A stretch of 64,000 bases of DNA from an uncultured Christensenellaceae bacterium (GTDB taxonomy: Bacteria; Bacillota; Clostridia; Christensenellales; Pumilibacteraceae), in the NCBI GenBank assembly GCA_910588155.1, contig CAJUPB010000006.1, positions 62,001-126,000 of the forward strand. Reading direction: 5' to 3'. Below, in pieces: positions 39,069 through 48,338 of this stretch. Position 1 is the stretch's first letter, and each line of letters opens with the position of its first letter. The notes under the pieces are model-generated. The model made no database searches. It was given only the letters and a program-made list of their open reading frames with translations, and had not been told where the DNA came from. Made by a program: the position numbers and the translations under genes.

Positions 39069-40244
39069 TCAGCTCTCCAATCCGTCTATTCCTATTTCGG
39101 TCGGCACGTCCTCGCCGTAGTCCACGCCGTCAAGTCCGAAGCCGAACAGTCTCAAAAACTCATCGTCATAGCCCTTCAAATCGGCGATTTCTTCCAACGG
39201 GGTCTCGCCGACTTGTTTCCACAGCTTGGCGATTTCCGTTTGCGTCGGCTCGTCCATTTCCAAATCGTCGAGGCGGATGAACTCGTTTTCGTCGGTCACC
39301 GCGCCTTTCAGCAAACGCTTCGAACCGAACAGTCTTTGCATTTGACCTATCGTCGTTTCGTGCGTATTGCGCCGTTTCATAACCTTATACAACAGCGATA
39401 TGTACAGCGGCACGACGGGTATGGCGGAGCTGGACTGCGTGACGAGCGCTTTATTCACGGACACGAACGCGCGCAGTCCCAGCCGTCTCATAGCCTCGGC
39501 TTTCGCATTCAAATCTTTTTTCGCCTGTCCTATGGAACCGTCCTTGTAAATGGCGTGCGTAAGCGACGGTCCGATATACGAAAACGCCACGGTGACGGCG
39601 TCGCTTTTGAGCAGTCCTTCTTTTTTCAGGCGGAGAATCCACTCCTGCCAATCTTCGCCGCCCATAACCTTGATTGTGTTTTCAACCTCCGTGTCGGTGG
39701 CGGGTTCTATCGTCGCCGTCGTTATCTCGCGCGTTCTCAAATCGATGGTCTTTTCTGTATACGGCTTGTCCGTCGTCTTCAAAACCGAGCTTACCTGCGT
39801 GCCGTCTTTCAGCGTTCTTCTGGGTGCGGCGACGGAATACACGACGCAGTCCAACGTCATATTGTCGCGCTTCAAAATCTCCACGACCTTATCTTTGACT
39901 TCCTCCGAAAACGCGTCGCCGTTGACGGTCTTTGCATAAAGTCCCGCCTCGTGCGCTCTTTGATGAAAAGCGGCGGTGTTATACCAACCTGCGGAAGCCG
40001 TTCTTATTCCCGCCGCGGGGCGGTCGAAAATTACGCCGAGCGTCGCCGCGCCGCCGCCGAAAGCCGCGGCTATTCTTGCGGAAAGTCCGTAGCCCATCGA
40101 CGCGCCTATGACGAGAACGTTTTTGCCCGCGTCGATTTTGCCCTTTTCTTTGACGAACGCTATATCTTCGTCCACAGCTTTCAAAAGTCCTTTCGGATGC
40201 GCCGTCGTGCATATAAAGCCTCTGACCTTGGGTTGTACTATCAT
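39069..40244 (-). CDS. fabV: Trans-2-enoyl-CoA/ACP reductase FabV
   Basis: 391 residues, the length of the FabV/TER family. It reduces trans-2-enoyl thioesters with NADH, either as enoyl-ACP reductase in fatty-acid synthesis or as crotonyl-CoA reductase in butyrate-type metabolism. The N-terminal PKVRGFICTTAHP, the cofactor loop VLVIGASMGYGLSARIAAAF and the catalytic Y-x8-K in IYKDGSIGQAKKDL are present. The start at 40244 is favoured because AAGGAG lies ten bases in front, whereas the ATG nine bases upstream is too close. Confidence 0.95.
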   Translation of the reverse strand: MIVQPKVRGFICTTAHPKGLLKAVDEDIAFVKEKGKIDAGKNVLVIGASMGYGLSARIAAAFGGGAATLGVIFDRPAAGIRTASAGWYNTAAFHQRAHEAGLYAKTVNGDAFSEEVKDKVVEILKRDNMTLDCVVYSVAAPRRTLKDGTQVSSVLKTTDKPYTEKTIDLRTREITTATIEPATDTEVENTIKVMGGEDWQEWILRLKKEGLLKSDAVTVAFSYIGPSLTHAIYKDGSIGQAKKDLNAKAEAMRRLGLRAFVSVNKALVTQSSSAIPVVPLYISLLYKVMKRRNTHETTIGQMQRLFGSKRLLKGAVTDENEFIRLDDLEMDEPTQTEIAKLWKQVGETPLEEIADLKGYDDEFLRLFGFGLDGVDYGEDVPTEIGIDGLES

Positions 40245-40305
40245 AAAATTCATTCTCCTTTTTCGGCGCGTTTACCGCCTGCGCCGTCATAAAATTTACT
40301 GTTTT

Positions 40306-40335
40306 ATTATACAATATACAAAAGCGTCAAAGCAA
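40306..40335 (-). promoter_or_regulatory. Promoter of fabV
   Basis: TTGCTT, 18 bases, TATAAT on the minus strand, about 60 bases upstream of fabV, in the gap shared with the divergent amidase-like gene. Confidence 0.6.
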
Positions 40336-40371
40336 CCGTTTGACGTCGATTTTTTCGAAGGAGACTGTTTA

Positions 40372-41415
40372 ATGGCAAACAACGCCGCCGATTTCACGAT
40401 TGCCGCAAACGACGAATACGGTATTCCGCCCTGCCGCTCGCCCGTTATGCCGTACATAAACCGAAGCATATACGCAAACGAATTCACGACCGCAGTCAAG
40501 CTGCGCTTTCTGCAAGCTCTTCTGCGCACGGGATTCGAAGTTTTCGACGCGCACCCAGAACCCGTCAATCTGCCCGACGGCGCGATTGCTTCGAGGATAA
40601 ACGGCAGGCGTCCCGAACGCTTCATCACTTTCGGATATAACTCCTACGGAAGCGGCGGCGTGTTCACGAGAGCGAGCGGTTTCGAGACGCAATACTGTCC
40701 GCACAATCATTTTTCCCACGCCTGCCGAGCCTTCTGCGAGGACATTGCCTTTTCGCTGGAAGAAAACACCTTGACGGGAGGCTGCTCGCCGGAAAGCGAC
40801 ACCGACCTGCTGCGGCTGTCGAACTGCGTTTGCGCACGGCTTCTGGCAGGTTATGCAAGCGATTATTCGGACGCCGCGCGTATGCTGGACCCCGACTTTC
40901 AGATATCCGTCGCGGAGAGCGCGGCAAAAGCCGTCTGCTTAAATCTCGACGTGCCGTTTGTCGAGCGCGAAAAGCTTTCCGCATACAAGACTCTGCGCCT
41001 CGGCGATATGGGAAAAGGCGTGCGGCTTCTGCAATATCTGCTTGCGTTCGAGGGTTACGAAACGGCGAAGGACGGTATTTTCGGACGGCGCACGGAAAGC
41101 GCTTTGAACTTGTTCAGGAAGGACAATTCGCTGTCCGAAGGCACGGTTGCCGACGAAGTCGTATACCGCAAGCTACTCTGTTTCGACGTCGCCGCCACGG
41201 TTTCCTCCGCCTCGCCCTCCTGCGCTTTGCGCTATGTTCAGCGAAAGCTGGCGGCAAAGCTGTACGACGTGAATTGCGACGGAATATACGGCGAAAAAAC
41301 CGAAGCCGCACTTTCGGACTTTCAAAAGGACAACGCTTTGCGGCAGACGGGAATCCCCGACGGCGATACCGTCGCCGCGCTCAAAACAGCACCGCCTCGC
41401 CCCAGGCTGTATTGA
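40372..41415 (+). CDS. Amidase_3-like protein with two peptidoglycan-binding domains
   Basis: 347 residues. The N-terminal 190 residues follow the course of N-acetylmuramoyl-L-alanine amidase (Amidase_3): ANEFTTAVKLRFLQALLRTG, RINGRRPERFITFGYNSYGSGG, then FETQYCPHNHFSHACRAFCE. The usual first zinc ligand motif (DPGHGG) is not seen, so activity is doubtful. Two peptidoglycan-binding repeats follow (LRLGDMGKGVRLLQYLLAFEG with GIFGRRTESALNLF, and LRYVQRKLAAKLYDVNCDGIYG with TEAALSDFQ). No signal peptide is apparent. GAAGGAG precedes the ATG, which is why longer upstream forms are dropped. Confidence 0.75.
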   Translation: MANNAADFTIAANDEYGIPPCRSPVMPYINRSIYANEFTTAVKLRFLQALLRTGFEVFDAHPEPVNLPDGAIASRINGRRPERFITFGYNSYGSGGVFTRASGFETQYCPHNHFSHACRAFCEDIAFSLEENTLTGGCSPESDTDLLRLSNCVCARLLAGYASDYSDAARMLDPDFQISVAESAAKAVCLNLDVPFVEREKLSAYKTLRLGDMGKGVRLLQYLLAFEGYETAKDGIFGRRTESALNLFRKDNSLSEGTVADEVVYRKLLCFDVAATVSSASPSCALRYVQRKLAAKLYDVNCDGIYGEKTEAALSDFQKDNALRQTGIPDGDTVAALKTAPPRPRLY

Positions 41416-41536
41416 ACAAAACGCGTGCAAATCGAAAAAATATCGGCAGTATAAGGAATTCGAAACTTGCCGAAAAATTCGGCCGAAACGGCAATACGCT
41501 TGAAAACGTATGCCGCAGAAAATAATGATAAAAACA

Positions 41537-41571
41537 AAAGTCCGCCTCTTCTCTTCCGAGCCGCGGACTTT
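41537..41571. terminator. Shared terminator between convergent genes
   Basis: 9-bp inverted repeat AAAGTCCGC/GCGGACTTT with a 17-base loop. On the minus strand it runs into TTTTGTTTTT and on the plus strand into TCTTTCG. It can end both the amidase-like gene (plus) and the 41586-42056 gene (minus). Confidence 0.75.
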
Positions 41572-41585
41572 CTTTCGCAAGCGTT

Positions 41586-42056
41586 TTACAAGTCGTCGCA
41601 AGTTATGTTTTTCGGTTTGACATACAGTCTTTTTTTCTCCATACCGAGCATTATCGGTTCGACGATTATGCCCACCTGCATCAGCAAAAAGCATATAATC
41701 AACAGCGGAGCAACCACAAGCAGCCACCCGAAAAGTACGACATTATACCCCGGAACGAGCGCCAAAATCCAGAAGAAAAAAATCCTCGAAAACGTTTGTC
41801 TGAACACGAATGCCAACCCAAGCAGCAACAGCAGATACTTTGCGACGGAAACGGCAATCGCAAAACCGTATTTGCGGCTTCTCACCAAAAGCAGCTCCGC
41901 GACATATTCCGCGGCGAAAAACGCGCTTGTGCCGACGGGCGCAATTATGCCGCAGGAAAGTTCGCCGTGCTCATACACGCCGTATCCTATAAACACGGAA
42001 ATAATCAGCGCCGTGCCTATAATTATCGGGAATATGTAGTTATACGTTCTCCTCAT
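41586..42056 (-). CDS. Four-helix membrane protein, unknown function
   Basis: 156 residues with four membrane helices (IIIGTALIISVFIGYGVYEH, a central AVSVAKYLLLLLGLAFVF, and two in VVLFGWLLVVAPLLIICFLL). The C-terminus is basic and cytoplasmic. No family was recognised. It is a single gene with a perfect promoter (TTGACA-N17-TATAAT) and a terminator. Confidence 0.65.
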   Translation of the reverse strand: MRRTYNYIFPIIIGTALIISVFIGYGVYEHGELSCGIIAPVGTSAFFAAEYVAELLLVRSRKYGFAIAVSVAKYLLLLLGLAFVFRQTFSRIFFFWILALVPGYNVVLFGWLLVVAPLLIICFLLMQVGIIVEPIMLGMEKKRLYVKPKNITCDDL

Positions 42057-42095
42057 TGTTTCGACCGCCGAAATTTATATATTCGGTATAAACAA

Positions 42096-42124
42096 ATTAT
42101 ATCACTAACGATTTTCTTTGTCAA
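42096..42124 (-). promoter_or_regulatory. Perfect sigma-A promoter of the 4-helix membrane protein
   Basis: TTGACA, 17 bases, TATAAT on the minus strand, about 40 bases upstream of the start codon at 42056. Confidence 0.85.
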
Positions 42125-42164
42125 GCGGCATATCAAAACCGTTCGTCAAACAGCGCAAAGTCGG

Positions 42165-42193
42165 TTGACTTGCCGTTCCGATAGTGGTATAAT
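42165..42193 (+). promoter_or_regulatory. Near-perfect sigma-A promoter of rqcP-ispDF-ktrB-ktrA
   Basis: TTGACT, 17 bases, TATAAT on the plus strand. The transcript would begin near 42200, giving a 25-base leader before ATG 42226. A TTG at 42205 would be almost leaderless and is not chosen. Confidence 0.85.
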
Positions 42194-42225
42194 GATGTCA
42201 CTGTTTGAAAAAAAGAGCGAAGCCT

Positions 42226-42474
42226 ATGAGAATAGACAAATTTTTGAAAGTATCGAGAATATTGAAACGGCGCAGCGTGGCGGCGTCGGCTTGCGACTCT
42301 TCCAGAGTTTCGGTGGGCGGAAAAACCGTCAAACCCGCATATCGCGTCAAGACGGGCGATATCGTGACCGTCGAATTCGGCAACAGAAAAGTGGTATTCG
42401 AAGTTAAGTCCCTGAATGAGAAAGCCTCGAAGGAGGAAGCCGGAACGCTGTATGAAATCAAAGAGGAAATCTGA
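42226..42474 (+). CDS. rqcP: S4-domain RNA-binding protein RqcP
   Basis: 82 residues, one S4 domain (MRIDKFLKVSRILKRRSVA, then SRVSVGGKTVKPAYRVKTGD). It matches the YabO/RqcP family, which helps RqcH add alanine tails to stalled peptides on 50S ribosomal subunits (ribosome quality control). Elsewhere the gene is often near divIC or mazG. Here it starts an operon with ispDF, which overlaps its end by 23 bases. Confidence 0.9.
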   Translation: MRIDKFLKVSRILKRRSVAASACDSSRVSVGGKTVKPAYRVKTGDIVTVEFGNRKVVFEVKSLNEKASKEEAGTLYEIKEEI

Positions 42475-43618
42475 CAAGCCCGCAGTGCGCGCGATTGTAT
42501 TGTGCGCAGGCAGCGGCGTCCGCACGGGACTTGCCTACAACAAGCTTTTGCACGTCGTAGGCCGAAAAACCGTGCTCGAAACGACGTTGGACAGCCTTTT
42601 GAATGCAGACGTGTGCGACATAACCGTGGTCGCAAGCGAACGCGACGAAGACGCAGTCGCCGCTCTGCTGCTTCCGTACGAAAACATAAAACTGTGCCGC
42701 GGCGGAAAGACGCGCACCGAAAGCGCAAGAAACGGTTTGAATTTCATAGAGCCTTGCGACATCGTCGTCATACACGACGGAGCGCGTCCGTTTACGTCCG
42801 CCGATATATTCCGACGGGCAATAGAATCGGCGCGCGATTACGGCAGCGGCATTGCCGCCGTCTCCGCGACCGACACCGTAAAGGAAGTTTCCGCAGACGG
42901 AAACGTTCGGACTTTGAACCGAAAAAATCTGTATCGCGCGCAAACTCCGCAGGCATTCGACTATCGCAGGATTAAAGCGGCTTACGACTCTTTCGACGGC
43001 ATTGCCTACGACGATTCGCAGGTTTACGAACTCGGCGGCTATACTCCCCGATTTGTCGAGGGCAGCGAGGCAAACAGAAAGATTACGACTGCCGACGACT
43101 TTTATTCCCTTCCCCGCGATTTGAAAATCGGCATAGGCTATGACGTGCACGCCTTGGGTCGGGACAGAAGATTGGTGCTCGGCGGCACGGTCGTCGATTA
43201 CGACAGAGGGCTTGTCGGTCACAGCGACGCGGACGTGCTTACCCACGCGGTTATGGACGCCCTGCTGTCCGCCGCGGGACTTCCCGACATAGGCGTTTTG
43301 TTCCCCGACACCGACCCGAGTTTTAAAAACGCGGACAGCATTATGCTTTTGAAACGCGTGCGCGCCGCCGTTTCCGAAAAAGGATTTTCGGTGAGCTGCG
43401 TCTCCGCGGTCATAGCCGCGCAAAAGCCGAAACTTATGTCTTACATTCCCGAAATGCGGAAAAACATAGCCGACGCTTTGCAAATCGCTGCGGACGCCGT
43501 CAACGTTTCGGCGACGACGACGGAAGGTCTCGGCATTGTAGGCGAAGAGAGAGGAATGGCGGCGAGCGCAAGCTGTCTGCTTAAAAAAGAGGAAACCGAA
43601 AGAGGCAAAAACAATTGA
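42452..43618 (+). CDS. ispDF: Fused IspD-IspF isoprenoid enzyme
   Basis: 388 residues. Residues 1 to about 225 are IspD (4-diphosphocytidyl-methylerythritol synthase): IVLCAGSGVRTGLAYNKLL, IHDGARPF, TDTVKEV, RAQTPQAFDY. The rest is IspF (methylerythritol cyclodiphosphate synthase): IGIGYDVHALG with the zinc-binding Asp-His, VGHSDADVLTHAVMDALL, FPDTDPSFKNADS, and TTEGLG. It carries out two steps of the MEP pathway to isoprenoids. The start at 42452 is favoured although AGGAGG is 15 bases away; GTG 42484 is an alternative. The stop overlaps ktrB by four bases. Confidence 0.94.
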   Translation: MKSKRKSDKPAVRAIVLCAGSGVRTGLAYNKLLHVVGRKTVLETTLDSLLNADVCDITVVASERDEDAVAALLLPYENIKLCRGGKTRTESARNGLNFIEPCDIVVIHDGARPFTSADIFRRAIESARDYGSGIAAVSATDTVKEVSADGNVRTLNRKNLYRAQTPQAFDYRRIKAAYDSFDGIAYDDSQVYELGGYTPRFVEGSEANRKITTADDFYSLPRDLKIGIGYDVHALGRDRRLVLGGTVVDYDRGLVGHSDADVLTHAVMDALLSAAGLPDIGVLFPDTDPSFKNADSIMLLKRVRAAVSEKGFSVSCVSAVIAAQKPKLMSYIPEMRKNIADALQIAADAVNVSATTTEGLGIVGEERGMAASASCLLKKEETERGKNN

Positions 43619-45003
43619 CGGAAAAACACACGAAAAAAAATAAATATCTGCGAAAGCCGCGACTTCGTCCCGCGCACACGATAGCGCTCGGTTTTTTGGC
43701 GGTTATAGTTTTGGGCGCGTTTTTACTGTGCCTTCCCATAAGCACAAACGATTTTAAATGGATGAACTTCATAGACGCGCTTTTCACTTCCACAAGCGCG
43801 GTAAGCACGACGGGACTTATAACTATCGGGGATACAGCAGCATATTTCAGCGTTTTCGGGCAAATCGTGCTTCTCATTTTGATACAGTTCGGCGGCGTGG
43901 GCTTTATGAGCATTACGACATTGTTTATGATGCTTTTGCGGCGTAAAATAACGCTTAAAGACCGAATGGTAATGCAGATGGAGTTCAACCAGGACGAAGG
44001 ACGCGGAATGGTACGTTTGGGACGCAACATTATGCTGGTCACTTTGGCAATCGAAGGCGCAGGCTTTTTGCTGCTTCTGGCTCCGTTCTGTCTGGCAAAC
44101 GGCGCATACGGAATATGGCAGGCGCTGTTTATATCCGTTTCGTCATTCTGCAATGCGGGATTCGACATTATGGGAATGACGCAGGGACTCGGCTCTTCCC
44201 TATCCGGATTTGCGGGCGACGTTATGGTGAATCTTTCGGTATCGTTTCTCATAATAACGGGCGGACTCGGCTTTACTGTGCTTATGGATATAGGCAAACA
44301 CAAGTGGCGGTTTAAAAAACTGACCCTTCATTCCAAACTCGTACTTATCGCATCGGGTGTACTCATTCTCGTGGGTTGGGCATTCTTCTTCGGCGCGGAA
44401 TTCAACAATGCCGGAACTATCGGAAATATGTCGGTAGGCAACAAACTGCTGGTATCTCTATTTCAATCCATATCTCCCAGAAGCGCGGGTTTTGCCACGG
44501 TAAATCAAGGAGATCTTACTTCCGCAAGCAAGTTTATGACGGTCGTACTTATGTTCATAGGCGCGTCACCCGGCTCTACGGGCGGCGGCGTGCGAACTAC
44601 CACGCTTATGGTTATTATACTTATTTCGGTAGCAGGGTTGCGTGAAACAGACGATATAACCGTCGGAAAACACAAGCTCAACCGTCAAAGCACGCGAAAA
44701 GCAGTCAGTGTCTTCGTGTTGAGTCTGCTTATTGTTTTGATTTCCGCCGTTATACTTCTTTTCAGCGAAAAGAGCAGCGGCGCGACGTTCGAAGATATTT
44801 TATTCGAGTGCGCTTCGGCTTTTGCGACATCAGGTTTGACTTGCGGAATTACGGGTTCGCTGTCCGTCATAGGCAAAATAGTAATTATGATAAATATGTT
44901 TCTCGGGCGCGTGGGAATGATAACAATCGGACTTATGTTCGTCTCCAAAAAAGGCGGCGACAATAATATAAGATATCCCGAAGGCAACGTTGCAATCGGT
45001 TAA
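43615..45003 (+). CDS. ktrB: Potassium transporter subunit KtrB (TrkH family)
   Basis: 462 residues with four M1-P-M2 repeats. The pore segments with filter glycines are visible (TSTSAVSTTGLITIG, SVSSFCNAGFDIMG, SISPRSAGFATVN, CASAFATSGLTCGI). It forms the channel-like part of the Ktr potassium uptake system in the membrane. Translation starts at a TTG overlapping the ispDF stop (TTGA), so coupling is likely. Its regulator ktrA follows 25 bases downstream. Confidence 0.95.
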   Translation: MTEKHTKKNKYLRKPRLRPAHTIALGFLAVIVLGAFLLCLPISTNDFKWMNFIDALFTSTSAVSTTGLITIGDTAAYFSVFGQIVLLILIQFGGVGFMSITTLFMMLLRRKITLKDRMVMQMEFNQDEGRGMVRLGRNIMLVTLAIEGAGFLLLLAPFCLANGAYGIWQALFISVSSFCNAGFDIMGMTQGLGSSLSGFAGDVMVNLSVSFLIITGGLGFTVLMDIGKHKWRFKKLTLHSKLVLIASGVLILVGWAFFFGAEFNNAGTIGNMSVGNKLLVSLFQSISPRSAGFATVNQGDLTSASKFMTVVLMFIGASPGSTGGGVRTTTLMVIILISVAGLRETDDITVGKHKLNRQSTRKAVSVFVLSLLIVLISAVILLFSEKSSGATFEDILFECASAFATSGLTCGITGSLSVIGKIVIMINMFLGRVGMITIGLMFVSKKGGDNNIRYPEGNVAIG

Positions 45004-45028
45004 AAAAAATTTCGGATGGTAAAACAAA

Positions 45029-45727
45029 ATGGCAAAAGCGGTCAAAAAGGAATTCGTGGTAATCGGATTGGGTCTGTTCGGCACTTCGCTTACCAAAAAG
45101 CTGTACGAAGAAGGCGCGTCGGTTATGGTCATAGACAAAGACCCCGACAAAATCAACGACATCGACGCATACTGCACGCAGGCGGTCTGCACGGACGCCA
45201 CCGACGAGCGGGCTTTGGAAAAGCTGGGCATAAAGAATATGGACGTCGCCGTCGTTTGCATAGCAAGCGAAATCGAAGCCAGCGTTTTCATTACGCTGAC
45301 GCTCAAACAGATGGGACTGCCTCTCGTCATAGCCAAAGCGCAGAACGAAAAGCACAAGCACATTCTCAAAAAAATCGGTGCAGACGTCGTGCTTGTCCCC
45401 GAAGAAGAAATGGGTATGAAAATCGGCGGAAATCTCACGAAGCCGAATATGATTGAGATTCTCTCGCTTAACGAGAAATTCCGCATTATAGAAATCAAAA
45501 CGCCGGCAAAGTGGCAGAACAAGACTCTCATTCAGCTTCGTCTTACCGTGACCGAAAAAGTCACCATTCTCTTGATAAAGCGCGGCGAGGAAATAATCGT
45601 CACGCCAGACGGAAGCTGCACCCTTTTGCCCGACGACATTCTCGTGCTGTCGGGAACGGTCGCCGACACAAAGCGCGTCGCTGGCAAAGCCACGGAAAAC
45701 ATACTCGACGAGTTCGGCGCGGAATAG
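45029..45727 (+). CDS. ktrA: Potassium transporter regulatory subunit KtrA (RCK domains)
   Basis: 232 residues. The N-terminal RCK domain (VVIGLGLFGTSLTKKLYEEG, the acidic end of the nucleotide site in VMVIDKDPDKIN) binds ADP/ATP, and the C-terminal domain (about 140-225) may bind cyclic di-AMP. The ring of KtrA gates KtrB at the inner membrane face. It is last in the operon and followed by a strong terminator. Confidence 0.95.
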   Translation: MAKAVKKEFVVIGLGLFGTSLTKKLYEEGASVMVIDKDPDKINDIDAYCTQAVCTDATDERALEKLGIKNMDVAVVCIASEIEASVFITLTLKQMGLPLVIAKAQNEKHKHILKKIGADVVLVPEEEMGMKIGGNLTKPNMIEILSLNEKFRIIEIKTPAKWQNKTLIQLRLTVTEKVTILLIKRGEEIIVTPDGSCTLLPDDILVLSGTVADTKRVAGKATENILDEFGAE

Positions 45728-45750
45728 GTATTTCGTATCAAAGCAAACAA

Positions 45751-45786
45751 AAAAAGACGCAAACGCTTTCGCGCTTGCGTCTTTTT
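45751..45786. terminator. Bidirectional terminator between ktrA and copA
   Basis: 12-bp inverted repeat AAAAAGACGCAA/TTGCGTCTTTTT with a 12-base loop and A/T runs on both sides; it serves both converging genes. Confidence 0.9.
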
Positions 45787-45795
45787 GTTACCGCA

Positions 45796-48318
45796 CTACT
45801 TAATCACATCGTATCCCGCCGCCGTTATCGCGTTTTCTATGTCGGTCAGCGATATGCTTTCGGGGGCTTCCACGCTTGCCGTCTTCTGTTCGAGATTTAC
45901 CTCGCACGCGGCACCGAGCTCGGACACGGCTTTTTCCACGCGGGCTTTGCAATGCCCGCACGACATACCCTCTACCGTCAAAACATACTTCATAATATTC
46001 TCCTTTGCCCCGTCGTTTTCGGAGCCGTTGTTATTTTCCGATTTATTTAACTCGCACAGACCGTCGACGCAATTCTTTTTTTTGCGAGGTTTGAACAGTT
46101 TCAGACGCAATGCGTTTCCGACGACGAACAGCGAGGAAAAGCTCATTGCCGCCGCGCCTATCATCGGATTCAGTTTTATGCCGAACGGAACGTAAAGCAC
46201 GCCCGCGGCAAGCGGAATACAGACGGCGTTGTAAAAGAACGCCCAAAACAGATTCTGTTTTACGTTGGCAATCGTGGCTTTGGACAGTCTGACCGCCGTT
46301 GCGACATCGCTTAAATCGTTCTTTATGAGTATGACGTCCGCGCTGTCGAGAGCTATGTCCGCGCCGGCTCCGACGGCTATTCCGACGTCGGCACGCGTCA
46401 ATGCGGGAGCATCGTTTATGCCGTCCCCGACCATTGCCGTGACACCCTTTTCCATAAACTTTCTGACGACCTGTTCCTTATCGCCCGGAAGCACTTCCGC
46501 GAATACTTCGTCCACCCCGACTGCGCGCGCCACTGCTTCGGCGGCAAGGCGGTTGTCGCCCGTCAGCATAACGGTATGCACTCCCGCCTTTTTGAGTTCG
46601 GCAACGGCAAAAGCGCTTGTCTCCTTTATCTTGTCGGCAACTGCCACTATTCCCACGACAACGCCGTCTTCGGCGACGAACATAGGTGTTTTGGCGTCCG
46701 CCGCAAGTTGCTCCGCTCTGCTCCGCCACTTCTCGGAAAGAGTCGCGTTCTGCTCTTTCATAAGCGCGGCGTTGCCTATCAGATAGATTCTGCCGTCGGC
46801 TTTCGCCCGCACCCCCCTTCCCGACAGCGTTTCGAAATCTTCCGCCGTACCGTCGGTTTTTCTCATTTTCGCTATGGCTTTGCCGAGAGGGTGTTCGCTC
46901 TTGCCCTCAATCATTGCAACCGCTTGTTCCAGCCGCTCTCTGTCTCCGTCCGTTTCGAAATCGGTCACCGTCGGTTCACCCTCGGTTATCGTTCCCGTCT
47001 TGTCGAATATCACCGTCTTGACTCCGTGCAGAGTTTGCAAAGCCTCGCCCGATTTGACAAGTATGCCGTTTTCAGCGCCCTTGCCCGTTCCCACCATAAC
47101 GGCGACGGGAGTGGCAAGCCCGAGCGCGCAGGGACAGGATATGACAAGCACGGACACTGCCATAGACATAGCGGTTTCCGCCGCCGCGCCCACGCACAGC
47201 CACACGACGAATGCCACGAGAGCTATGCCCAAAACCACGGGTACGAACACGCCCGAAATCTTGTCTGCCAGCTTGGCTATCGGGGCTTTGTCGGAATTTG
47301 CGTCCTGCACGAGTTTTATCACCGACGCCAGCACGCTGTCCTCTCCCACGCCGACCACGCGCACTTTTGCATAGCCGCCGACCACCGTCGTTCCGCCCGT
47401 GACCGAACTTTTTTCTCCGCGTTTTACGGGCATACTTTCTCCTGTTATCGCGGACTCGTCCACGTGCACGGCGCCCTCCAAAACCTCTCCGTCGCAAGGT
47501 ACGGACGCGCCGGCTTTCAGCACGGCTATGTCCCCTGCCTTCAATTTGGAACTGTCTATGACGCTTTCCACGCCGTCATACAGCACAATCGCCGTCGGAG
47601 GGACGAGATTTTTCAGTTTTTCCACTGCGTCCGTAGTGCGCTTTTTCGACCGCTCTTCCAAAAACTTGCCGAGAGCGATTAGAGTCAAAATCATTGCCGC
47701 CGATTCGAAATACAAATCGTGCATATACTTGTGCACAATTCCGAAATCGCCGACACCGCTCCCGTAACAGATGCGGTACAGTGCAAACACTCCGTATAGA
47801 AAGGACACGGACGAACCCAGCGCAATCAGGCTGTCCATATTCGGCGCAAGCGTGAATAGCCGCTTGAACCCGTTTATAAAATATGACGCGTTCAAATACA
47901 GTACGGGCAGACAGAGCAGAAGCTGTGTCAGCGCAAAAGCCGCCGCGCCTTCCTCTCCCTCCAAAAACGGAGGTTGCGGCAATCCCGCCATAGAACCCAT
48001 AGAAAAGTACATCAGTGCGAGAGTGAAGAATATCGACAGGCAAAGCCGCACAAGTCTGCCGCTGTCGTTTTTCTTCGGCTTTTCCGCCGCTTTCGCATTC
48101 TCTTTTTCGTTTTGCGGCGACGCGGTATAGCCCGCCTTTTCGACTGCGTTTACAATGTCGCCGTCCGTTACCTTCGTTTCGTCGCAGGAAACTTTCATTA
48201 CTCCCGTAAGCAGGTTGACGGACACCTTTTTCACTCCGTCGATTTTTTCCACGGCTTTCTGAACGTGCGCGCTGCACGCGGAACAAGTCATTCCGCCGAC
48301 GTCAAACAATTTTTCCAA
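45796..48318 (-). CDS. copA: Copper-exporting P-type ATPase with C-terminal CopZ-like domain
   Basis: 840 residues. An N-terminal heavy-metal domain (GGMTCSACSAHVQKAVEKI), the CPC metal site in VISCPCALGLATPVAV, the phosphorylation site DKTGTITEG and the hinge GDGINDAPALTRADV show a P1B copper pump. The last 65 residues are a second metal-binding domain (VEGMSCGHCKARVEKAV), like the copper chaperone CopZ, linked by a Lys/Asn-rich stretch with NCVDGLC. The start is a TTG at 48318 with AAGGAG eight bases upstream; upstream in-frame codons lie within the promoter. An internal ribosome site may also yield the chaperone alone. Confidence 0.92.
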   Translation of the reverse strand: MEKLFDVGGMTCSACSAHVQKAVEKIDGVKKVSVNLLTGVMKVSCDETKVTDGDIVNAVEKAGYTASPQNEKENAKAAEKPKKNDSGRLVRLCLSIFFTLALMYFSMGSMAGLPQPPFLEGEEGAAAFALTQLLLCLPVLYLNASYFINGFKRLFTLAPNMDSLIALGSSVSFLYGVFALYRICYGSGVGDFGIVHKYMHDLYFESAAMILTLIALGKFLEERSKKRTTDAVEKLKNLVPPTAIVLYDGVESVIDSSKLKAGDIAVLKAGASVPCDGEVLEGAVHVDESAITGESMPVKRGEKSSVTGGTTVVGGYAKVRVVGVGEDSVLASVIKLVQDANSDKAPIAKLADKISGVFVPVVLGIALVAFVVWLCVGAAAETAMSMAVSVLVISCPCALGLATPVAVMVGTGKGAENGILVKSGEALQTLHGVKTVIFDKTGTITEGEPTVTDFETDGDRERLEQAVAMIEGKSEHPLGKAIAKMRKTDGTAEDFETLSGRGVRAKADGRIYLIGNAALMKEQNATLSEKWRSRAEQLAADAKTPMFVAEDGVVVGIVAVADKIKETSAFAVAELKKAGVHTVMLTGDNRLAAEAVARAVGVDEVFAEVLPGDKEQVVRKFMEKGVTAMVGDGINDAPALTRADVGIAVGAGADIALDSADVILIKNDLSDVATAVRLSKATIANVKQNLFWAFFYNAVCIPLAAGVLYVPFGIKLNPMIGAAAMSFSSLFVVGNALRLKLFKPRKKKNCVDGLCELNKSENNNGSENDGAKENIMKYVLTVEGMSCGHCKARVEKAVSELGAACEVNLEQKTASVEAPESISLTDIENAITAAGYDVIK
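45991..46006 (-). promoter_or_regulatory. Internal ribosome site and ATG for a free CopZ-like chaperone
   Basis: Within the copA frame AAAGGAGA lies 5-6 bases before an in-frame ATG (45993) that opens the C-terminal heavy-metal domain (MKYVLTVEGMSCGHC). Translation from here would give a 65-residue CopZ-like protein in addition to the fused form. Confidence 0.5.
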
Positions 48319-48338
48319 GCTCTTCTCTCCTTTCCCAT

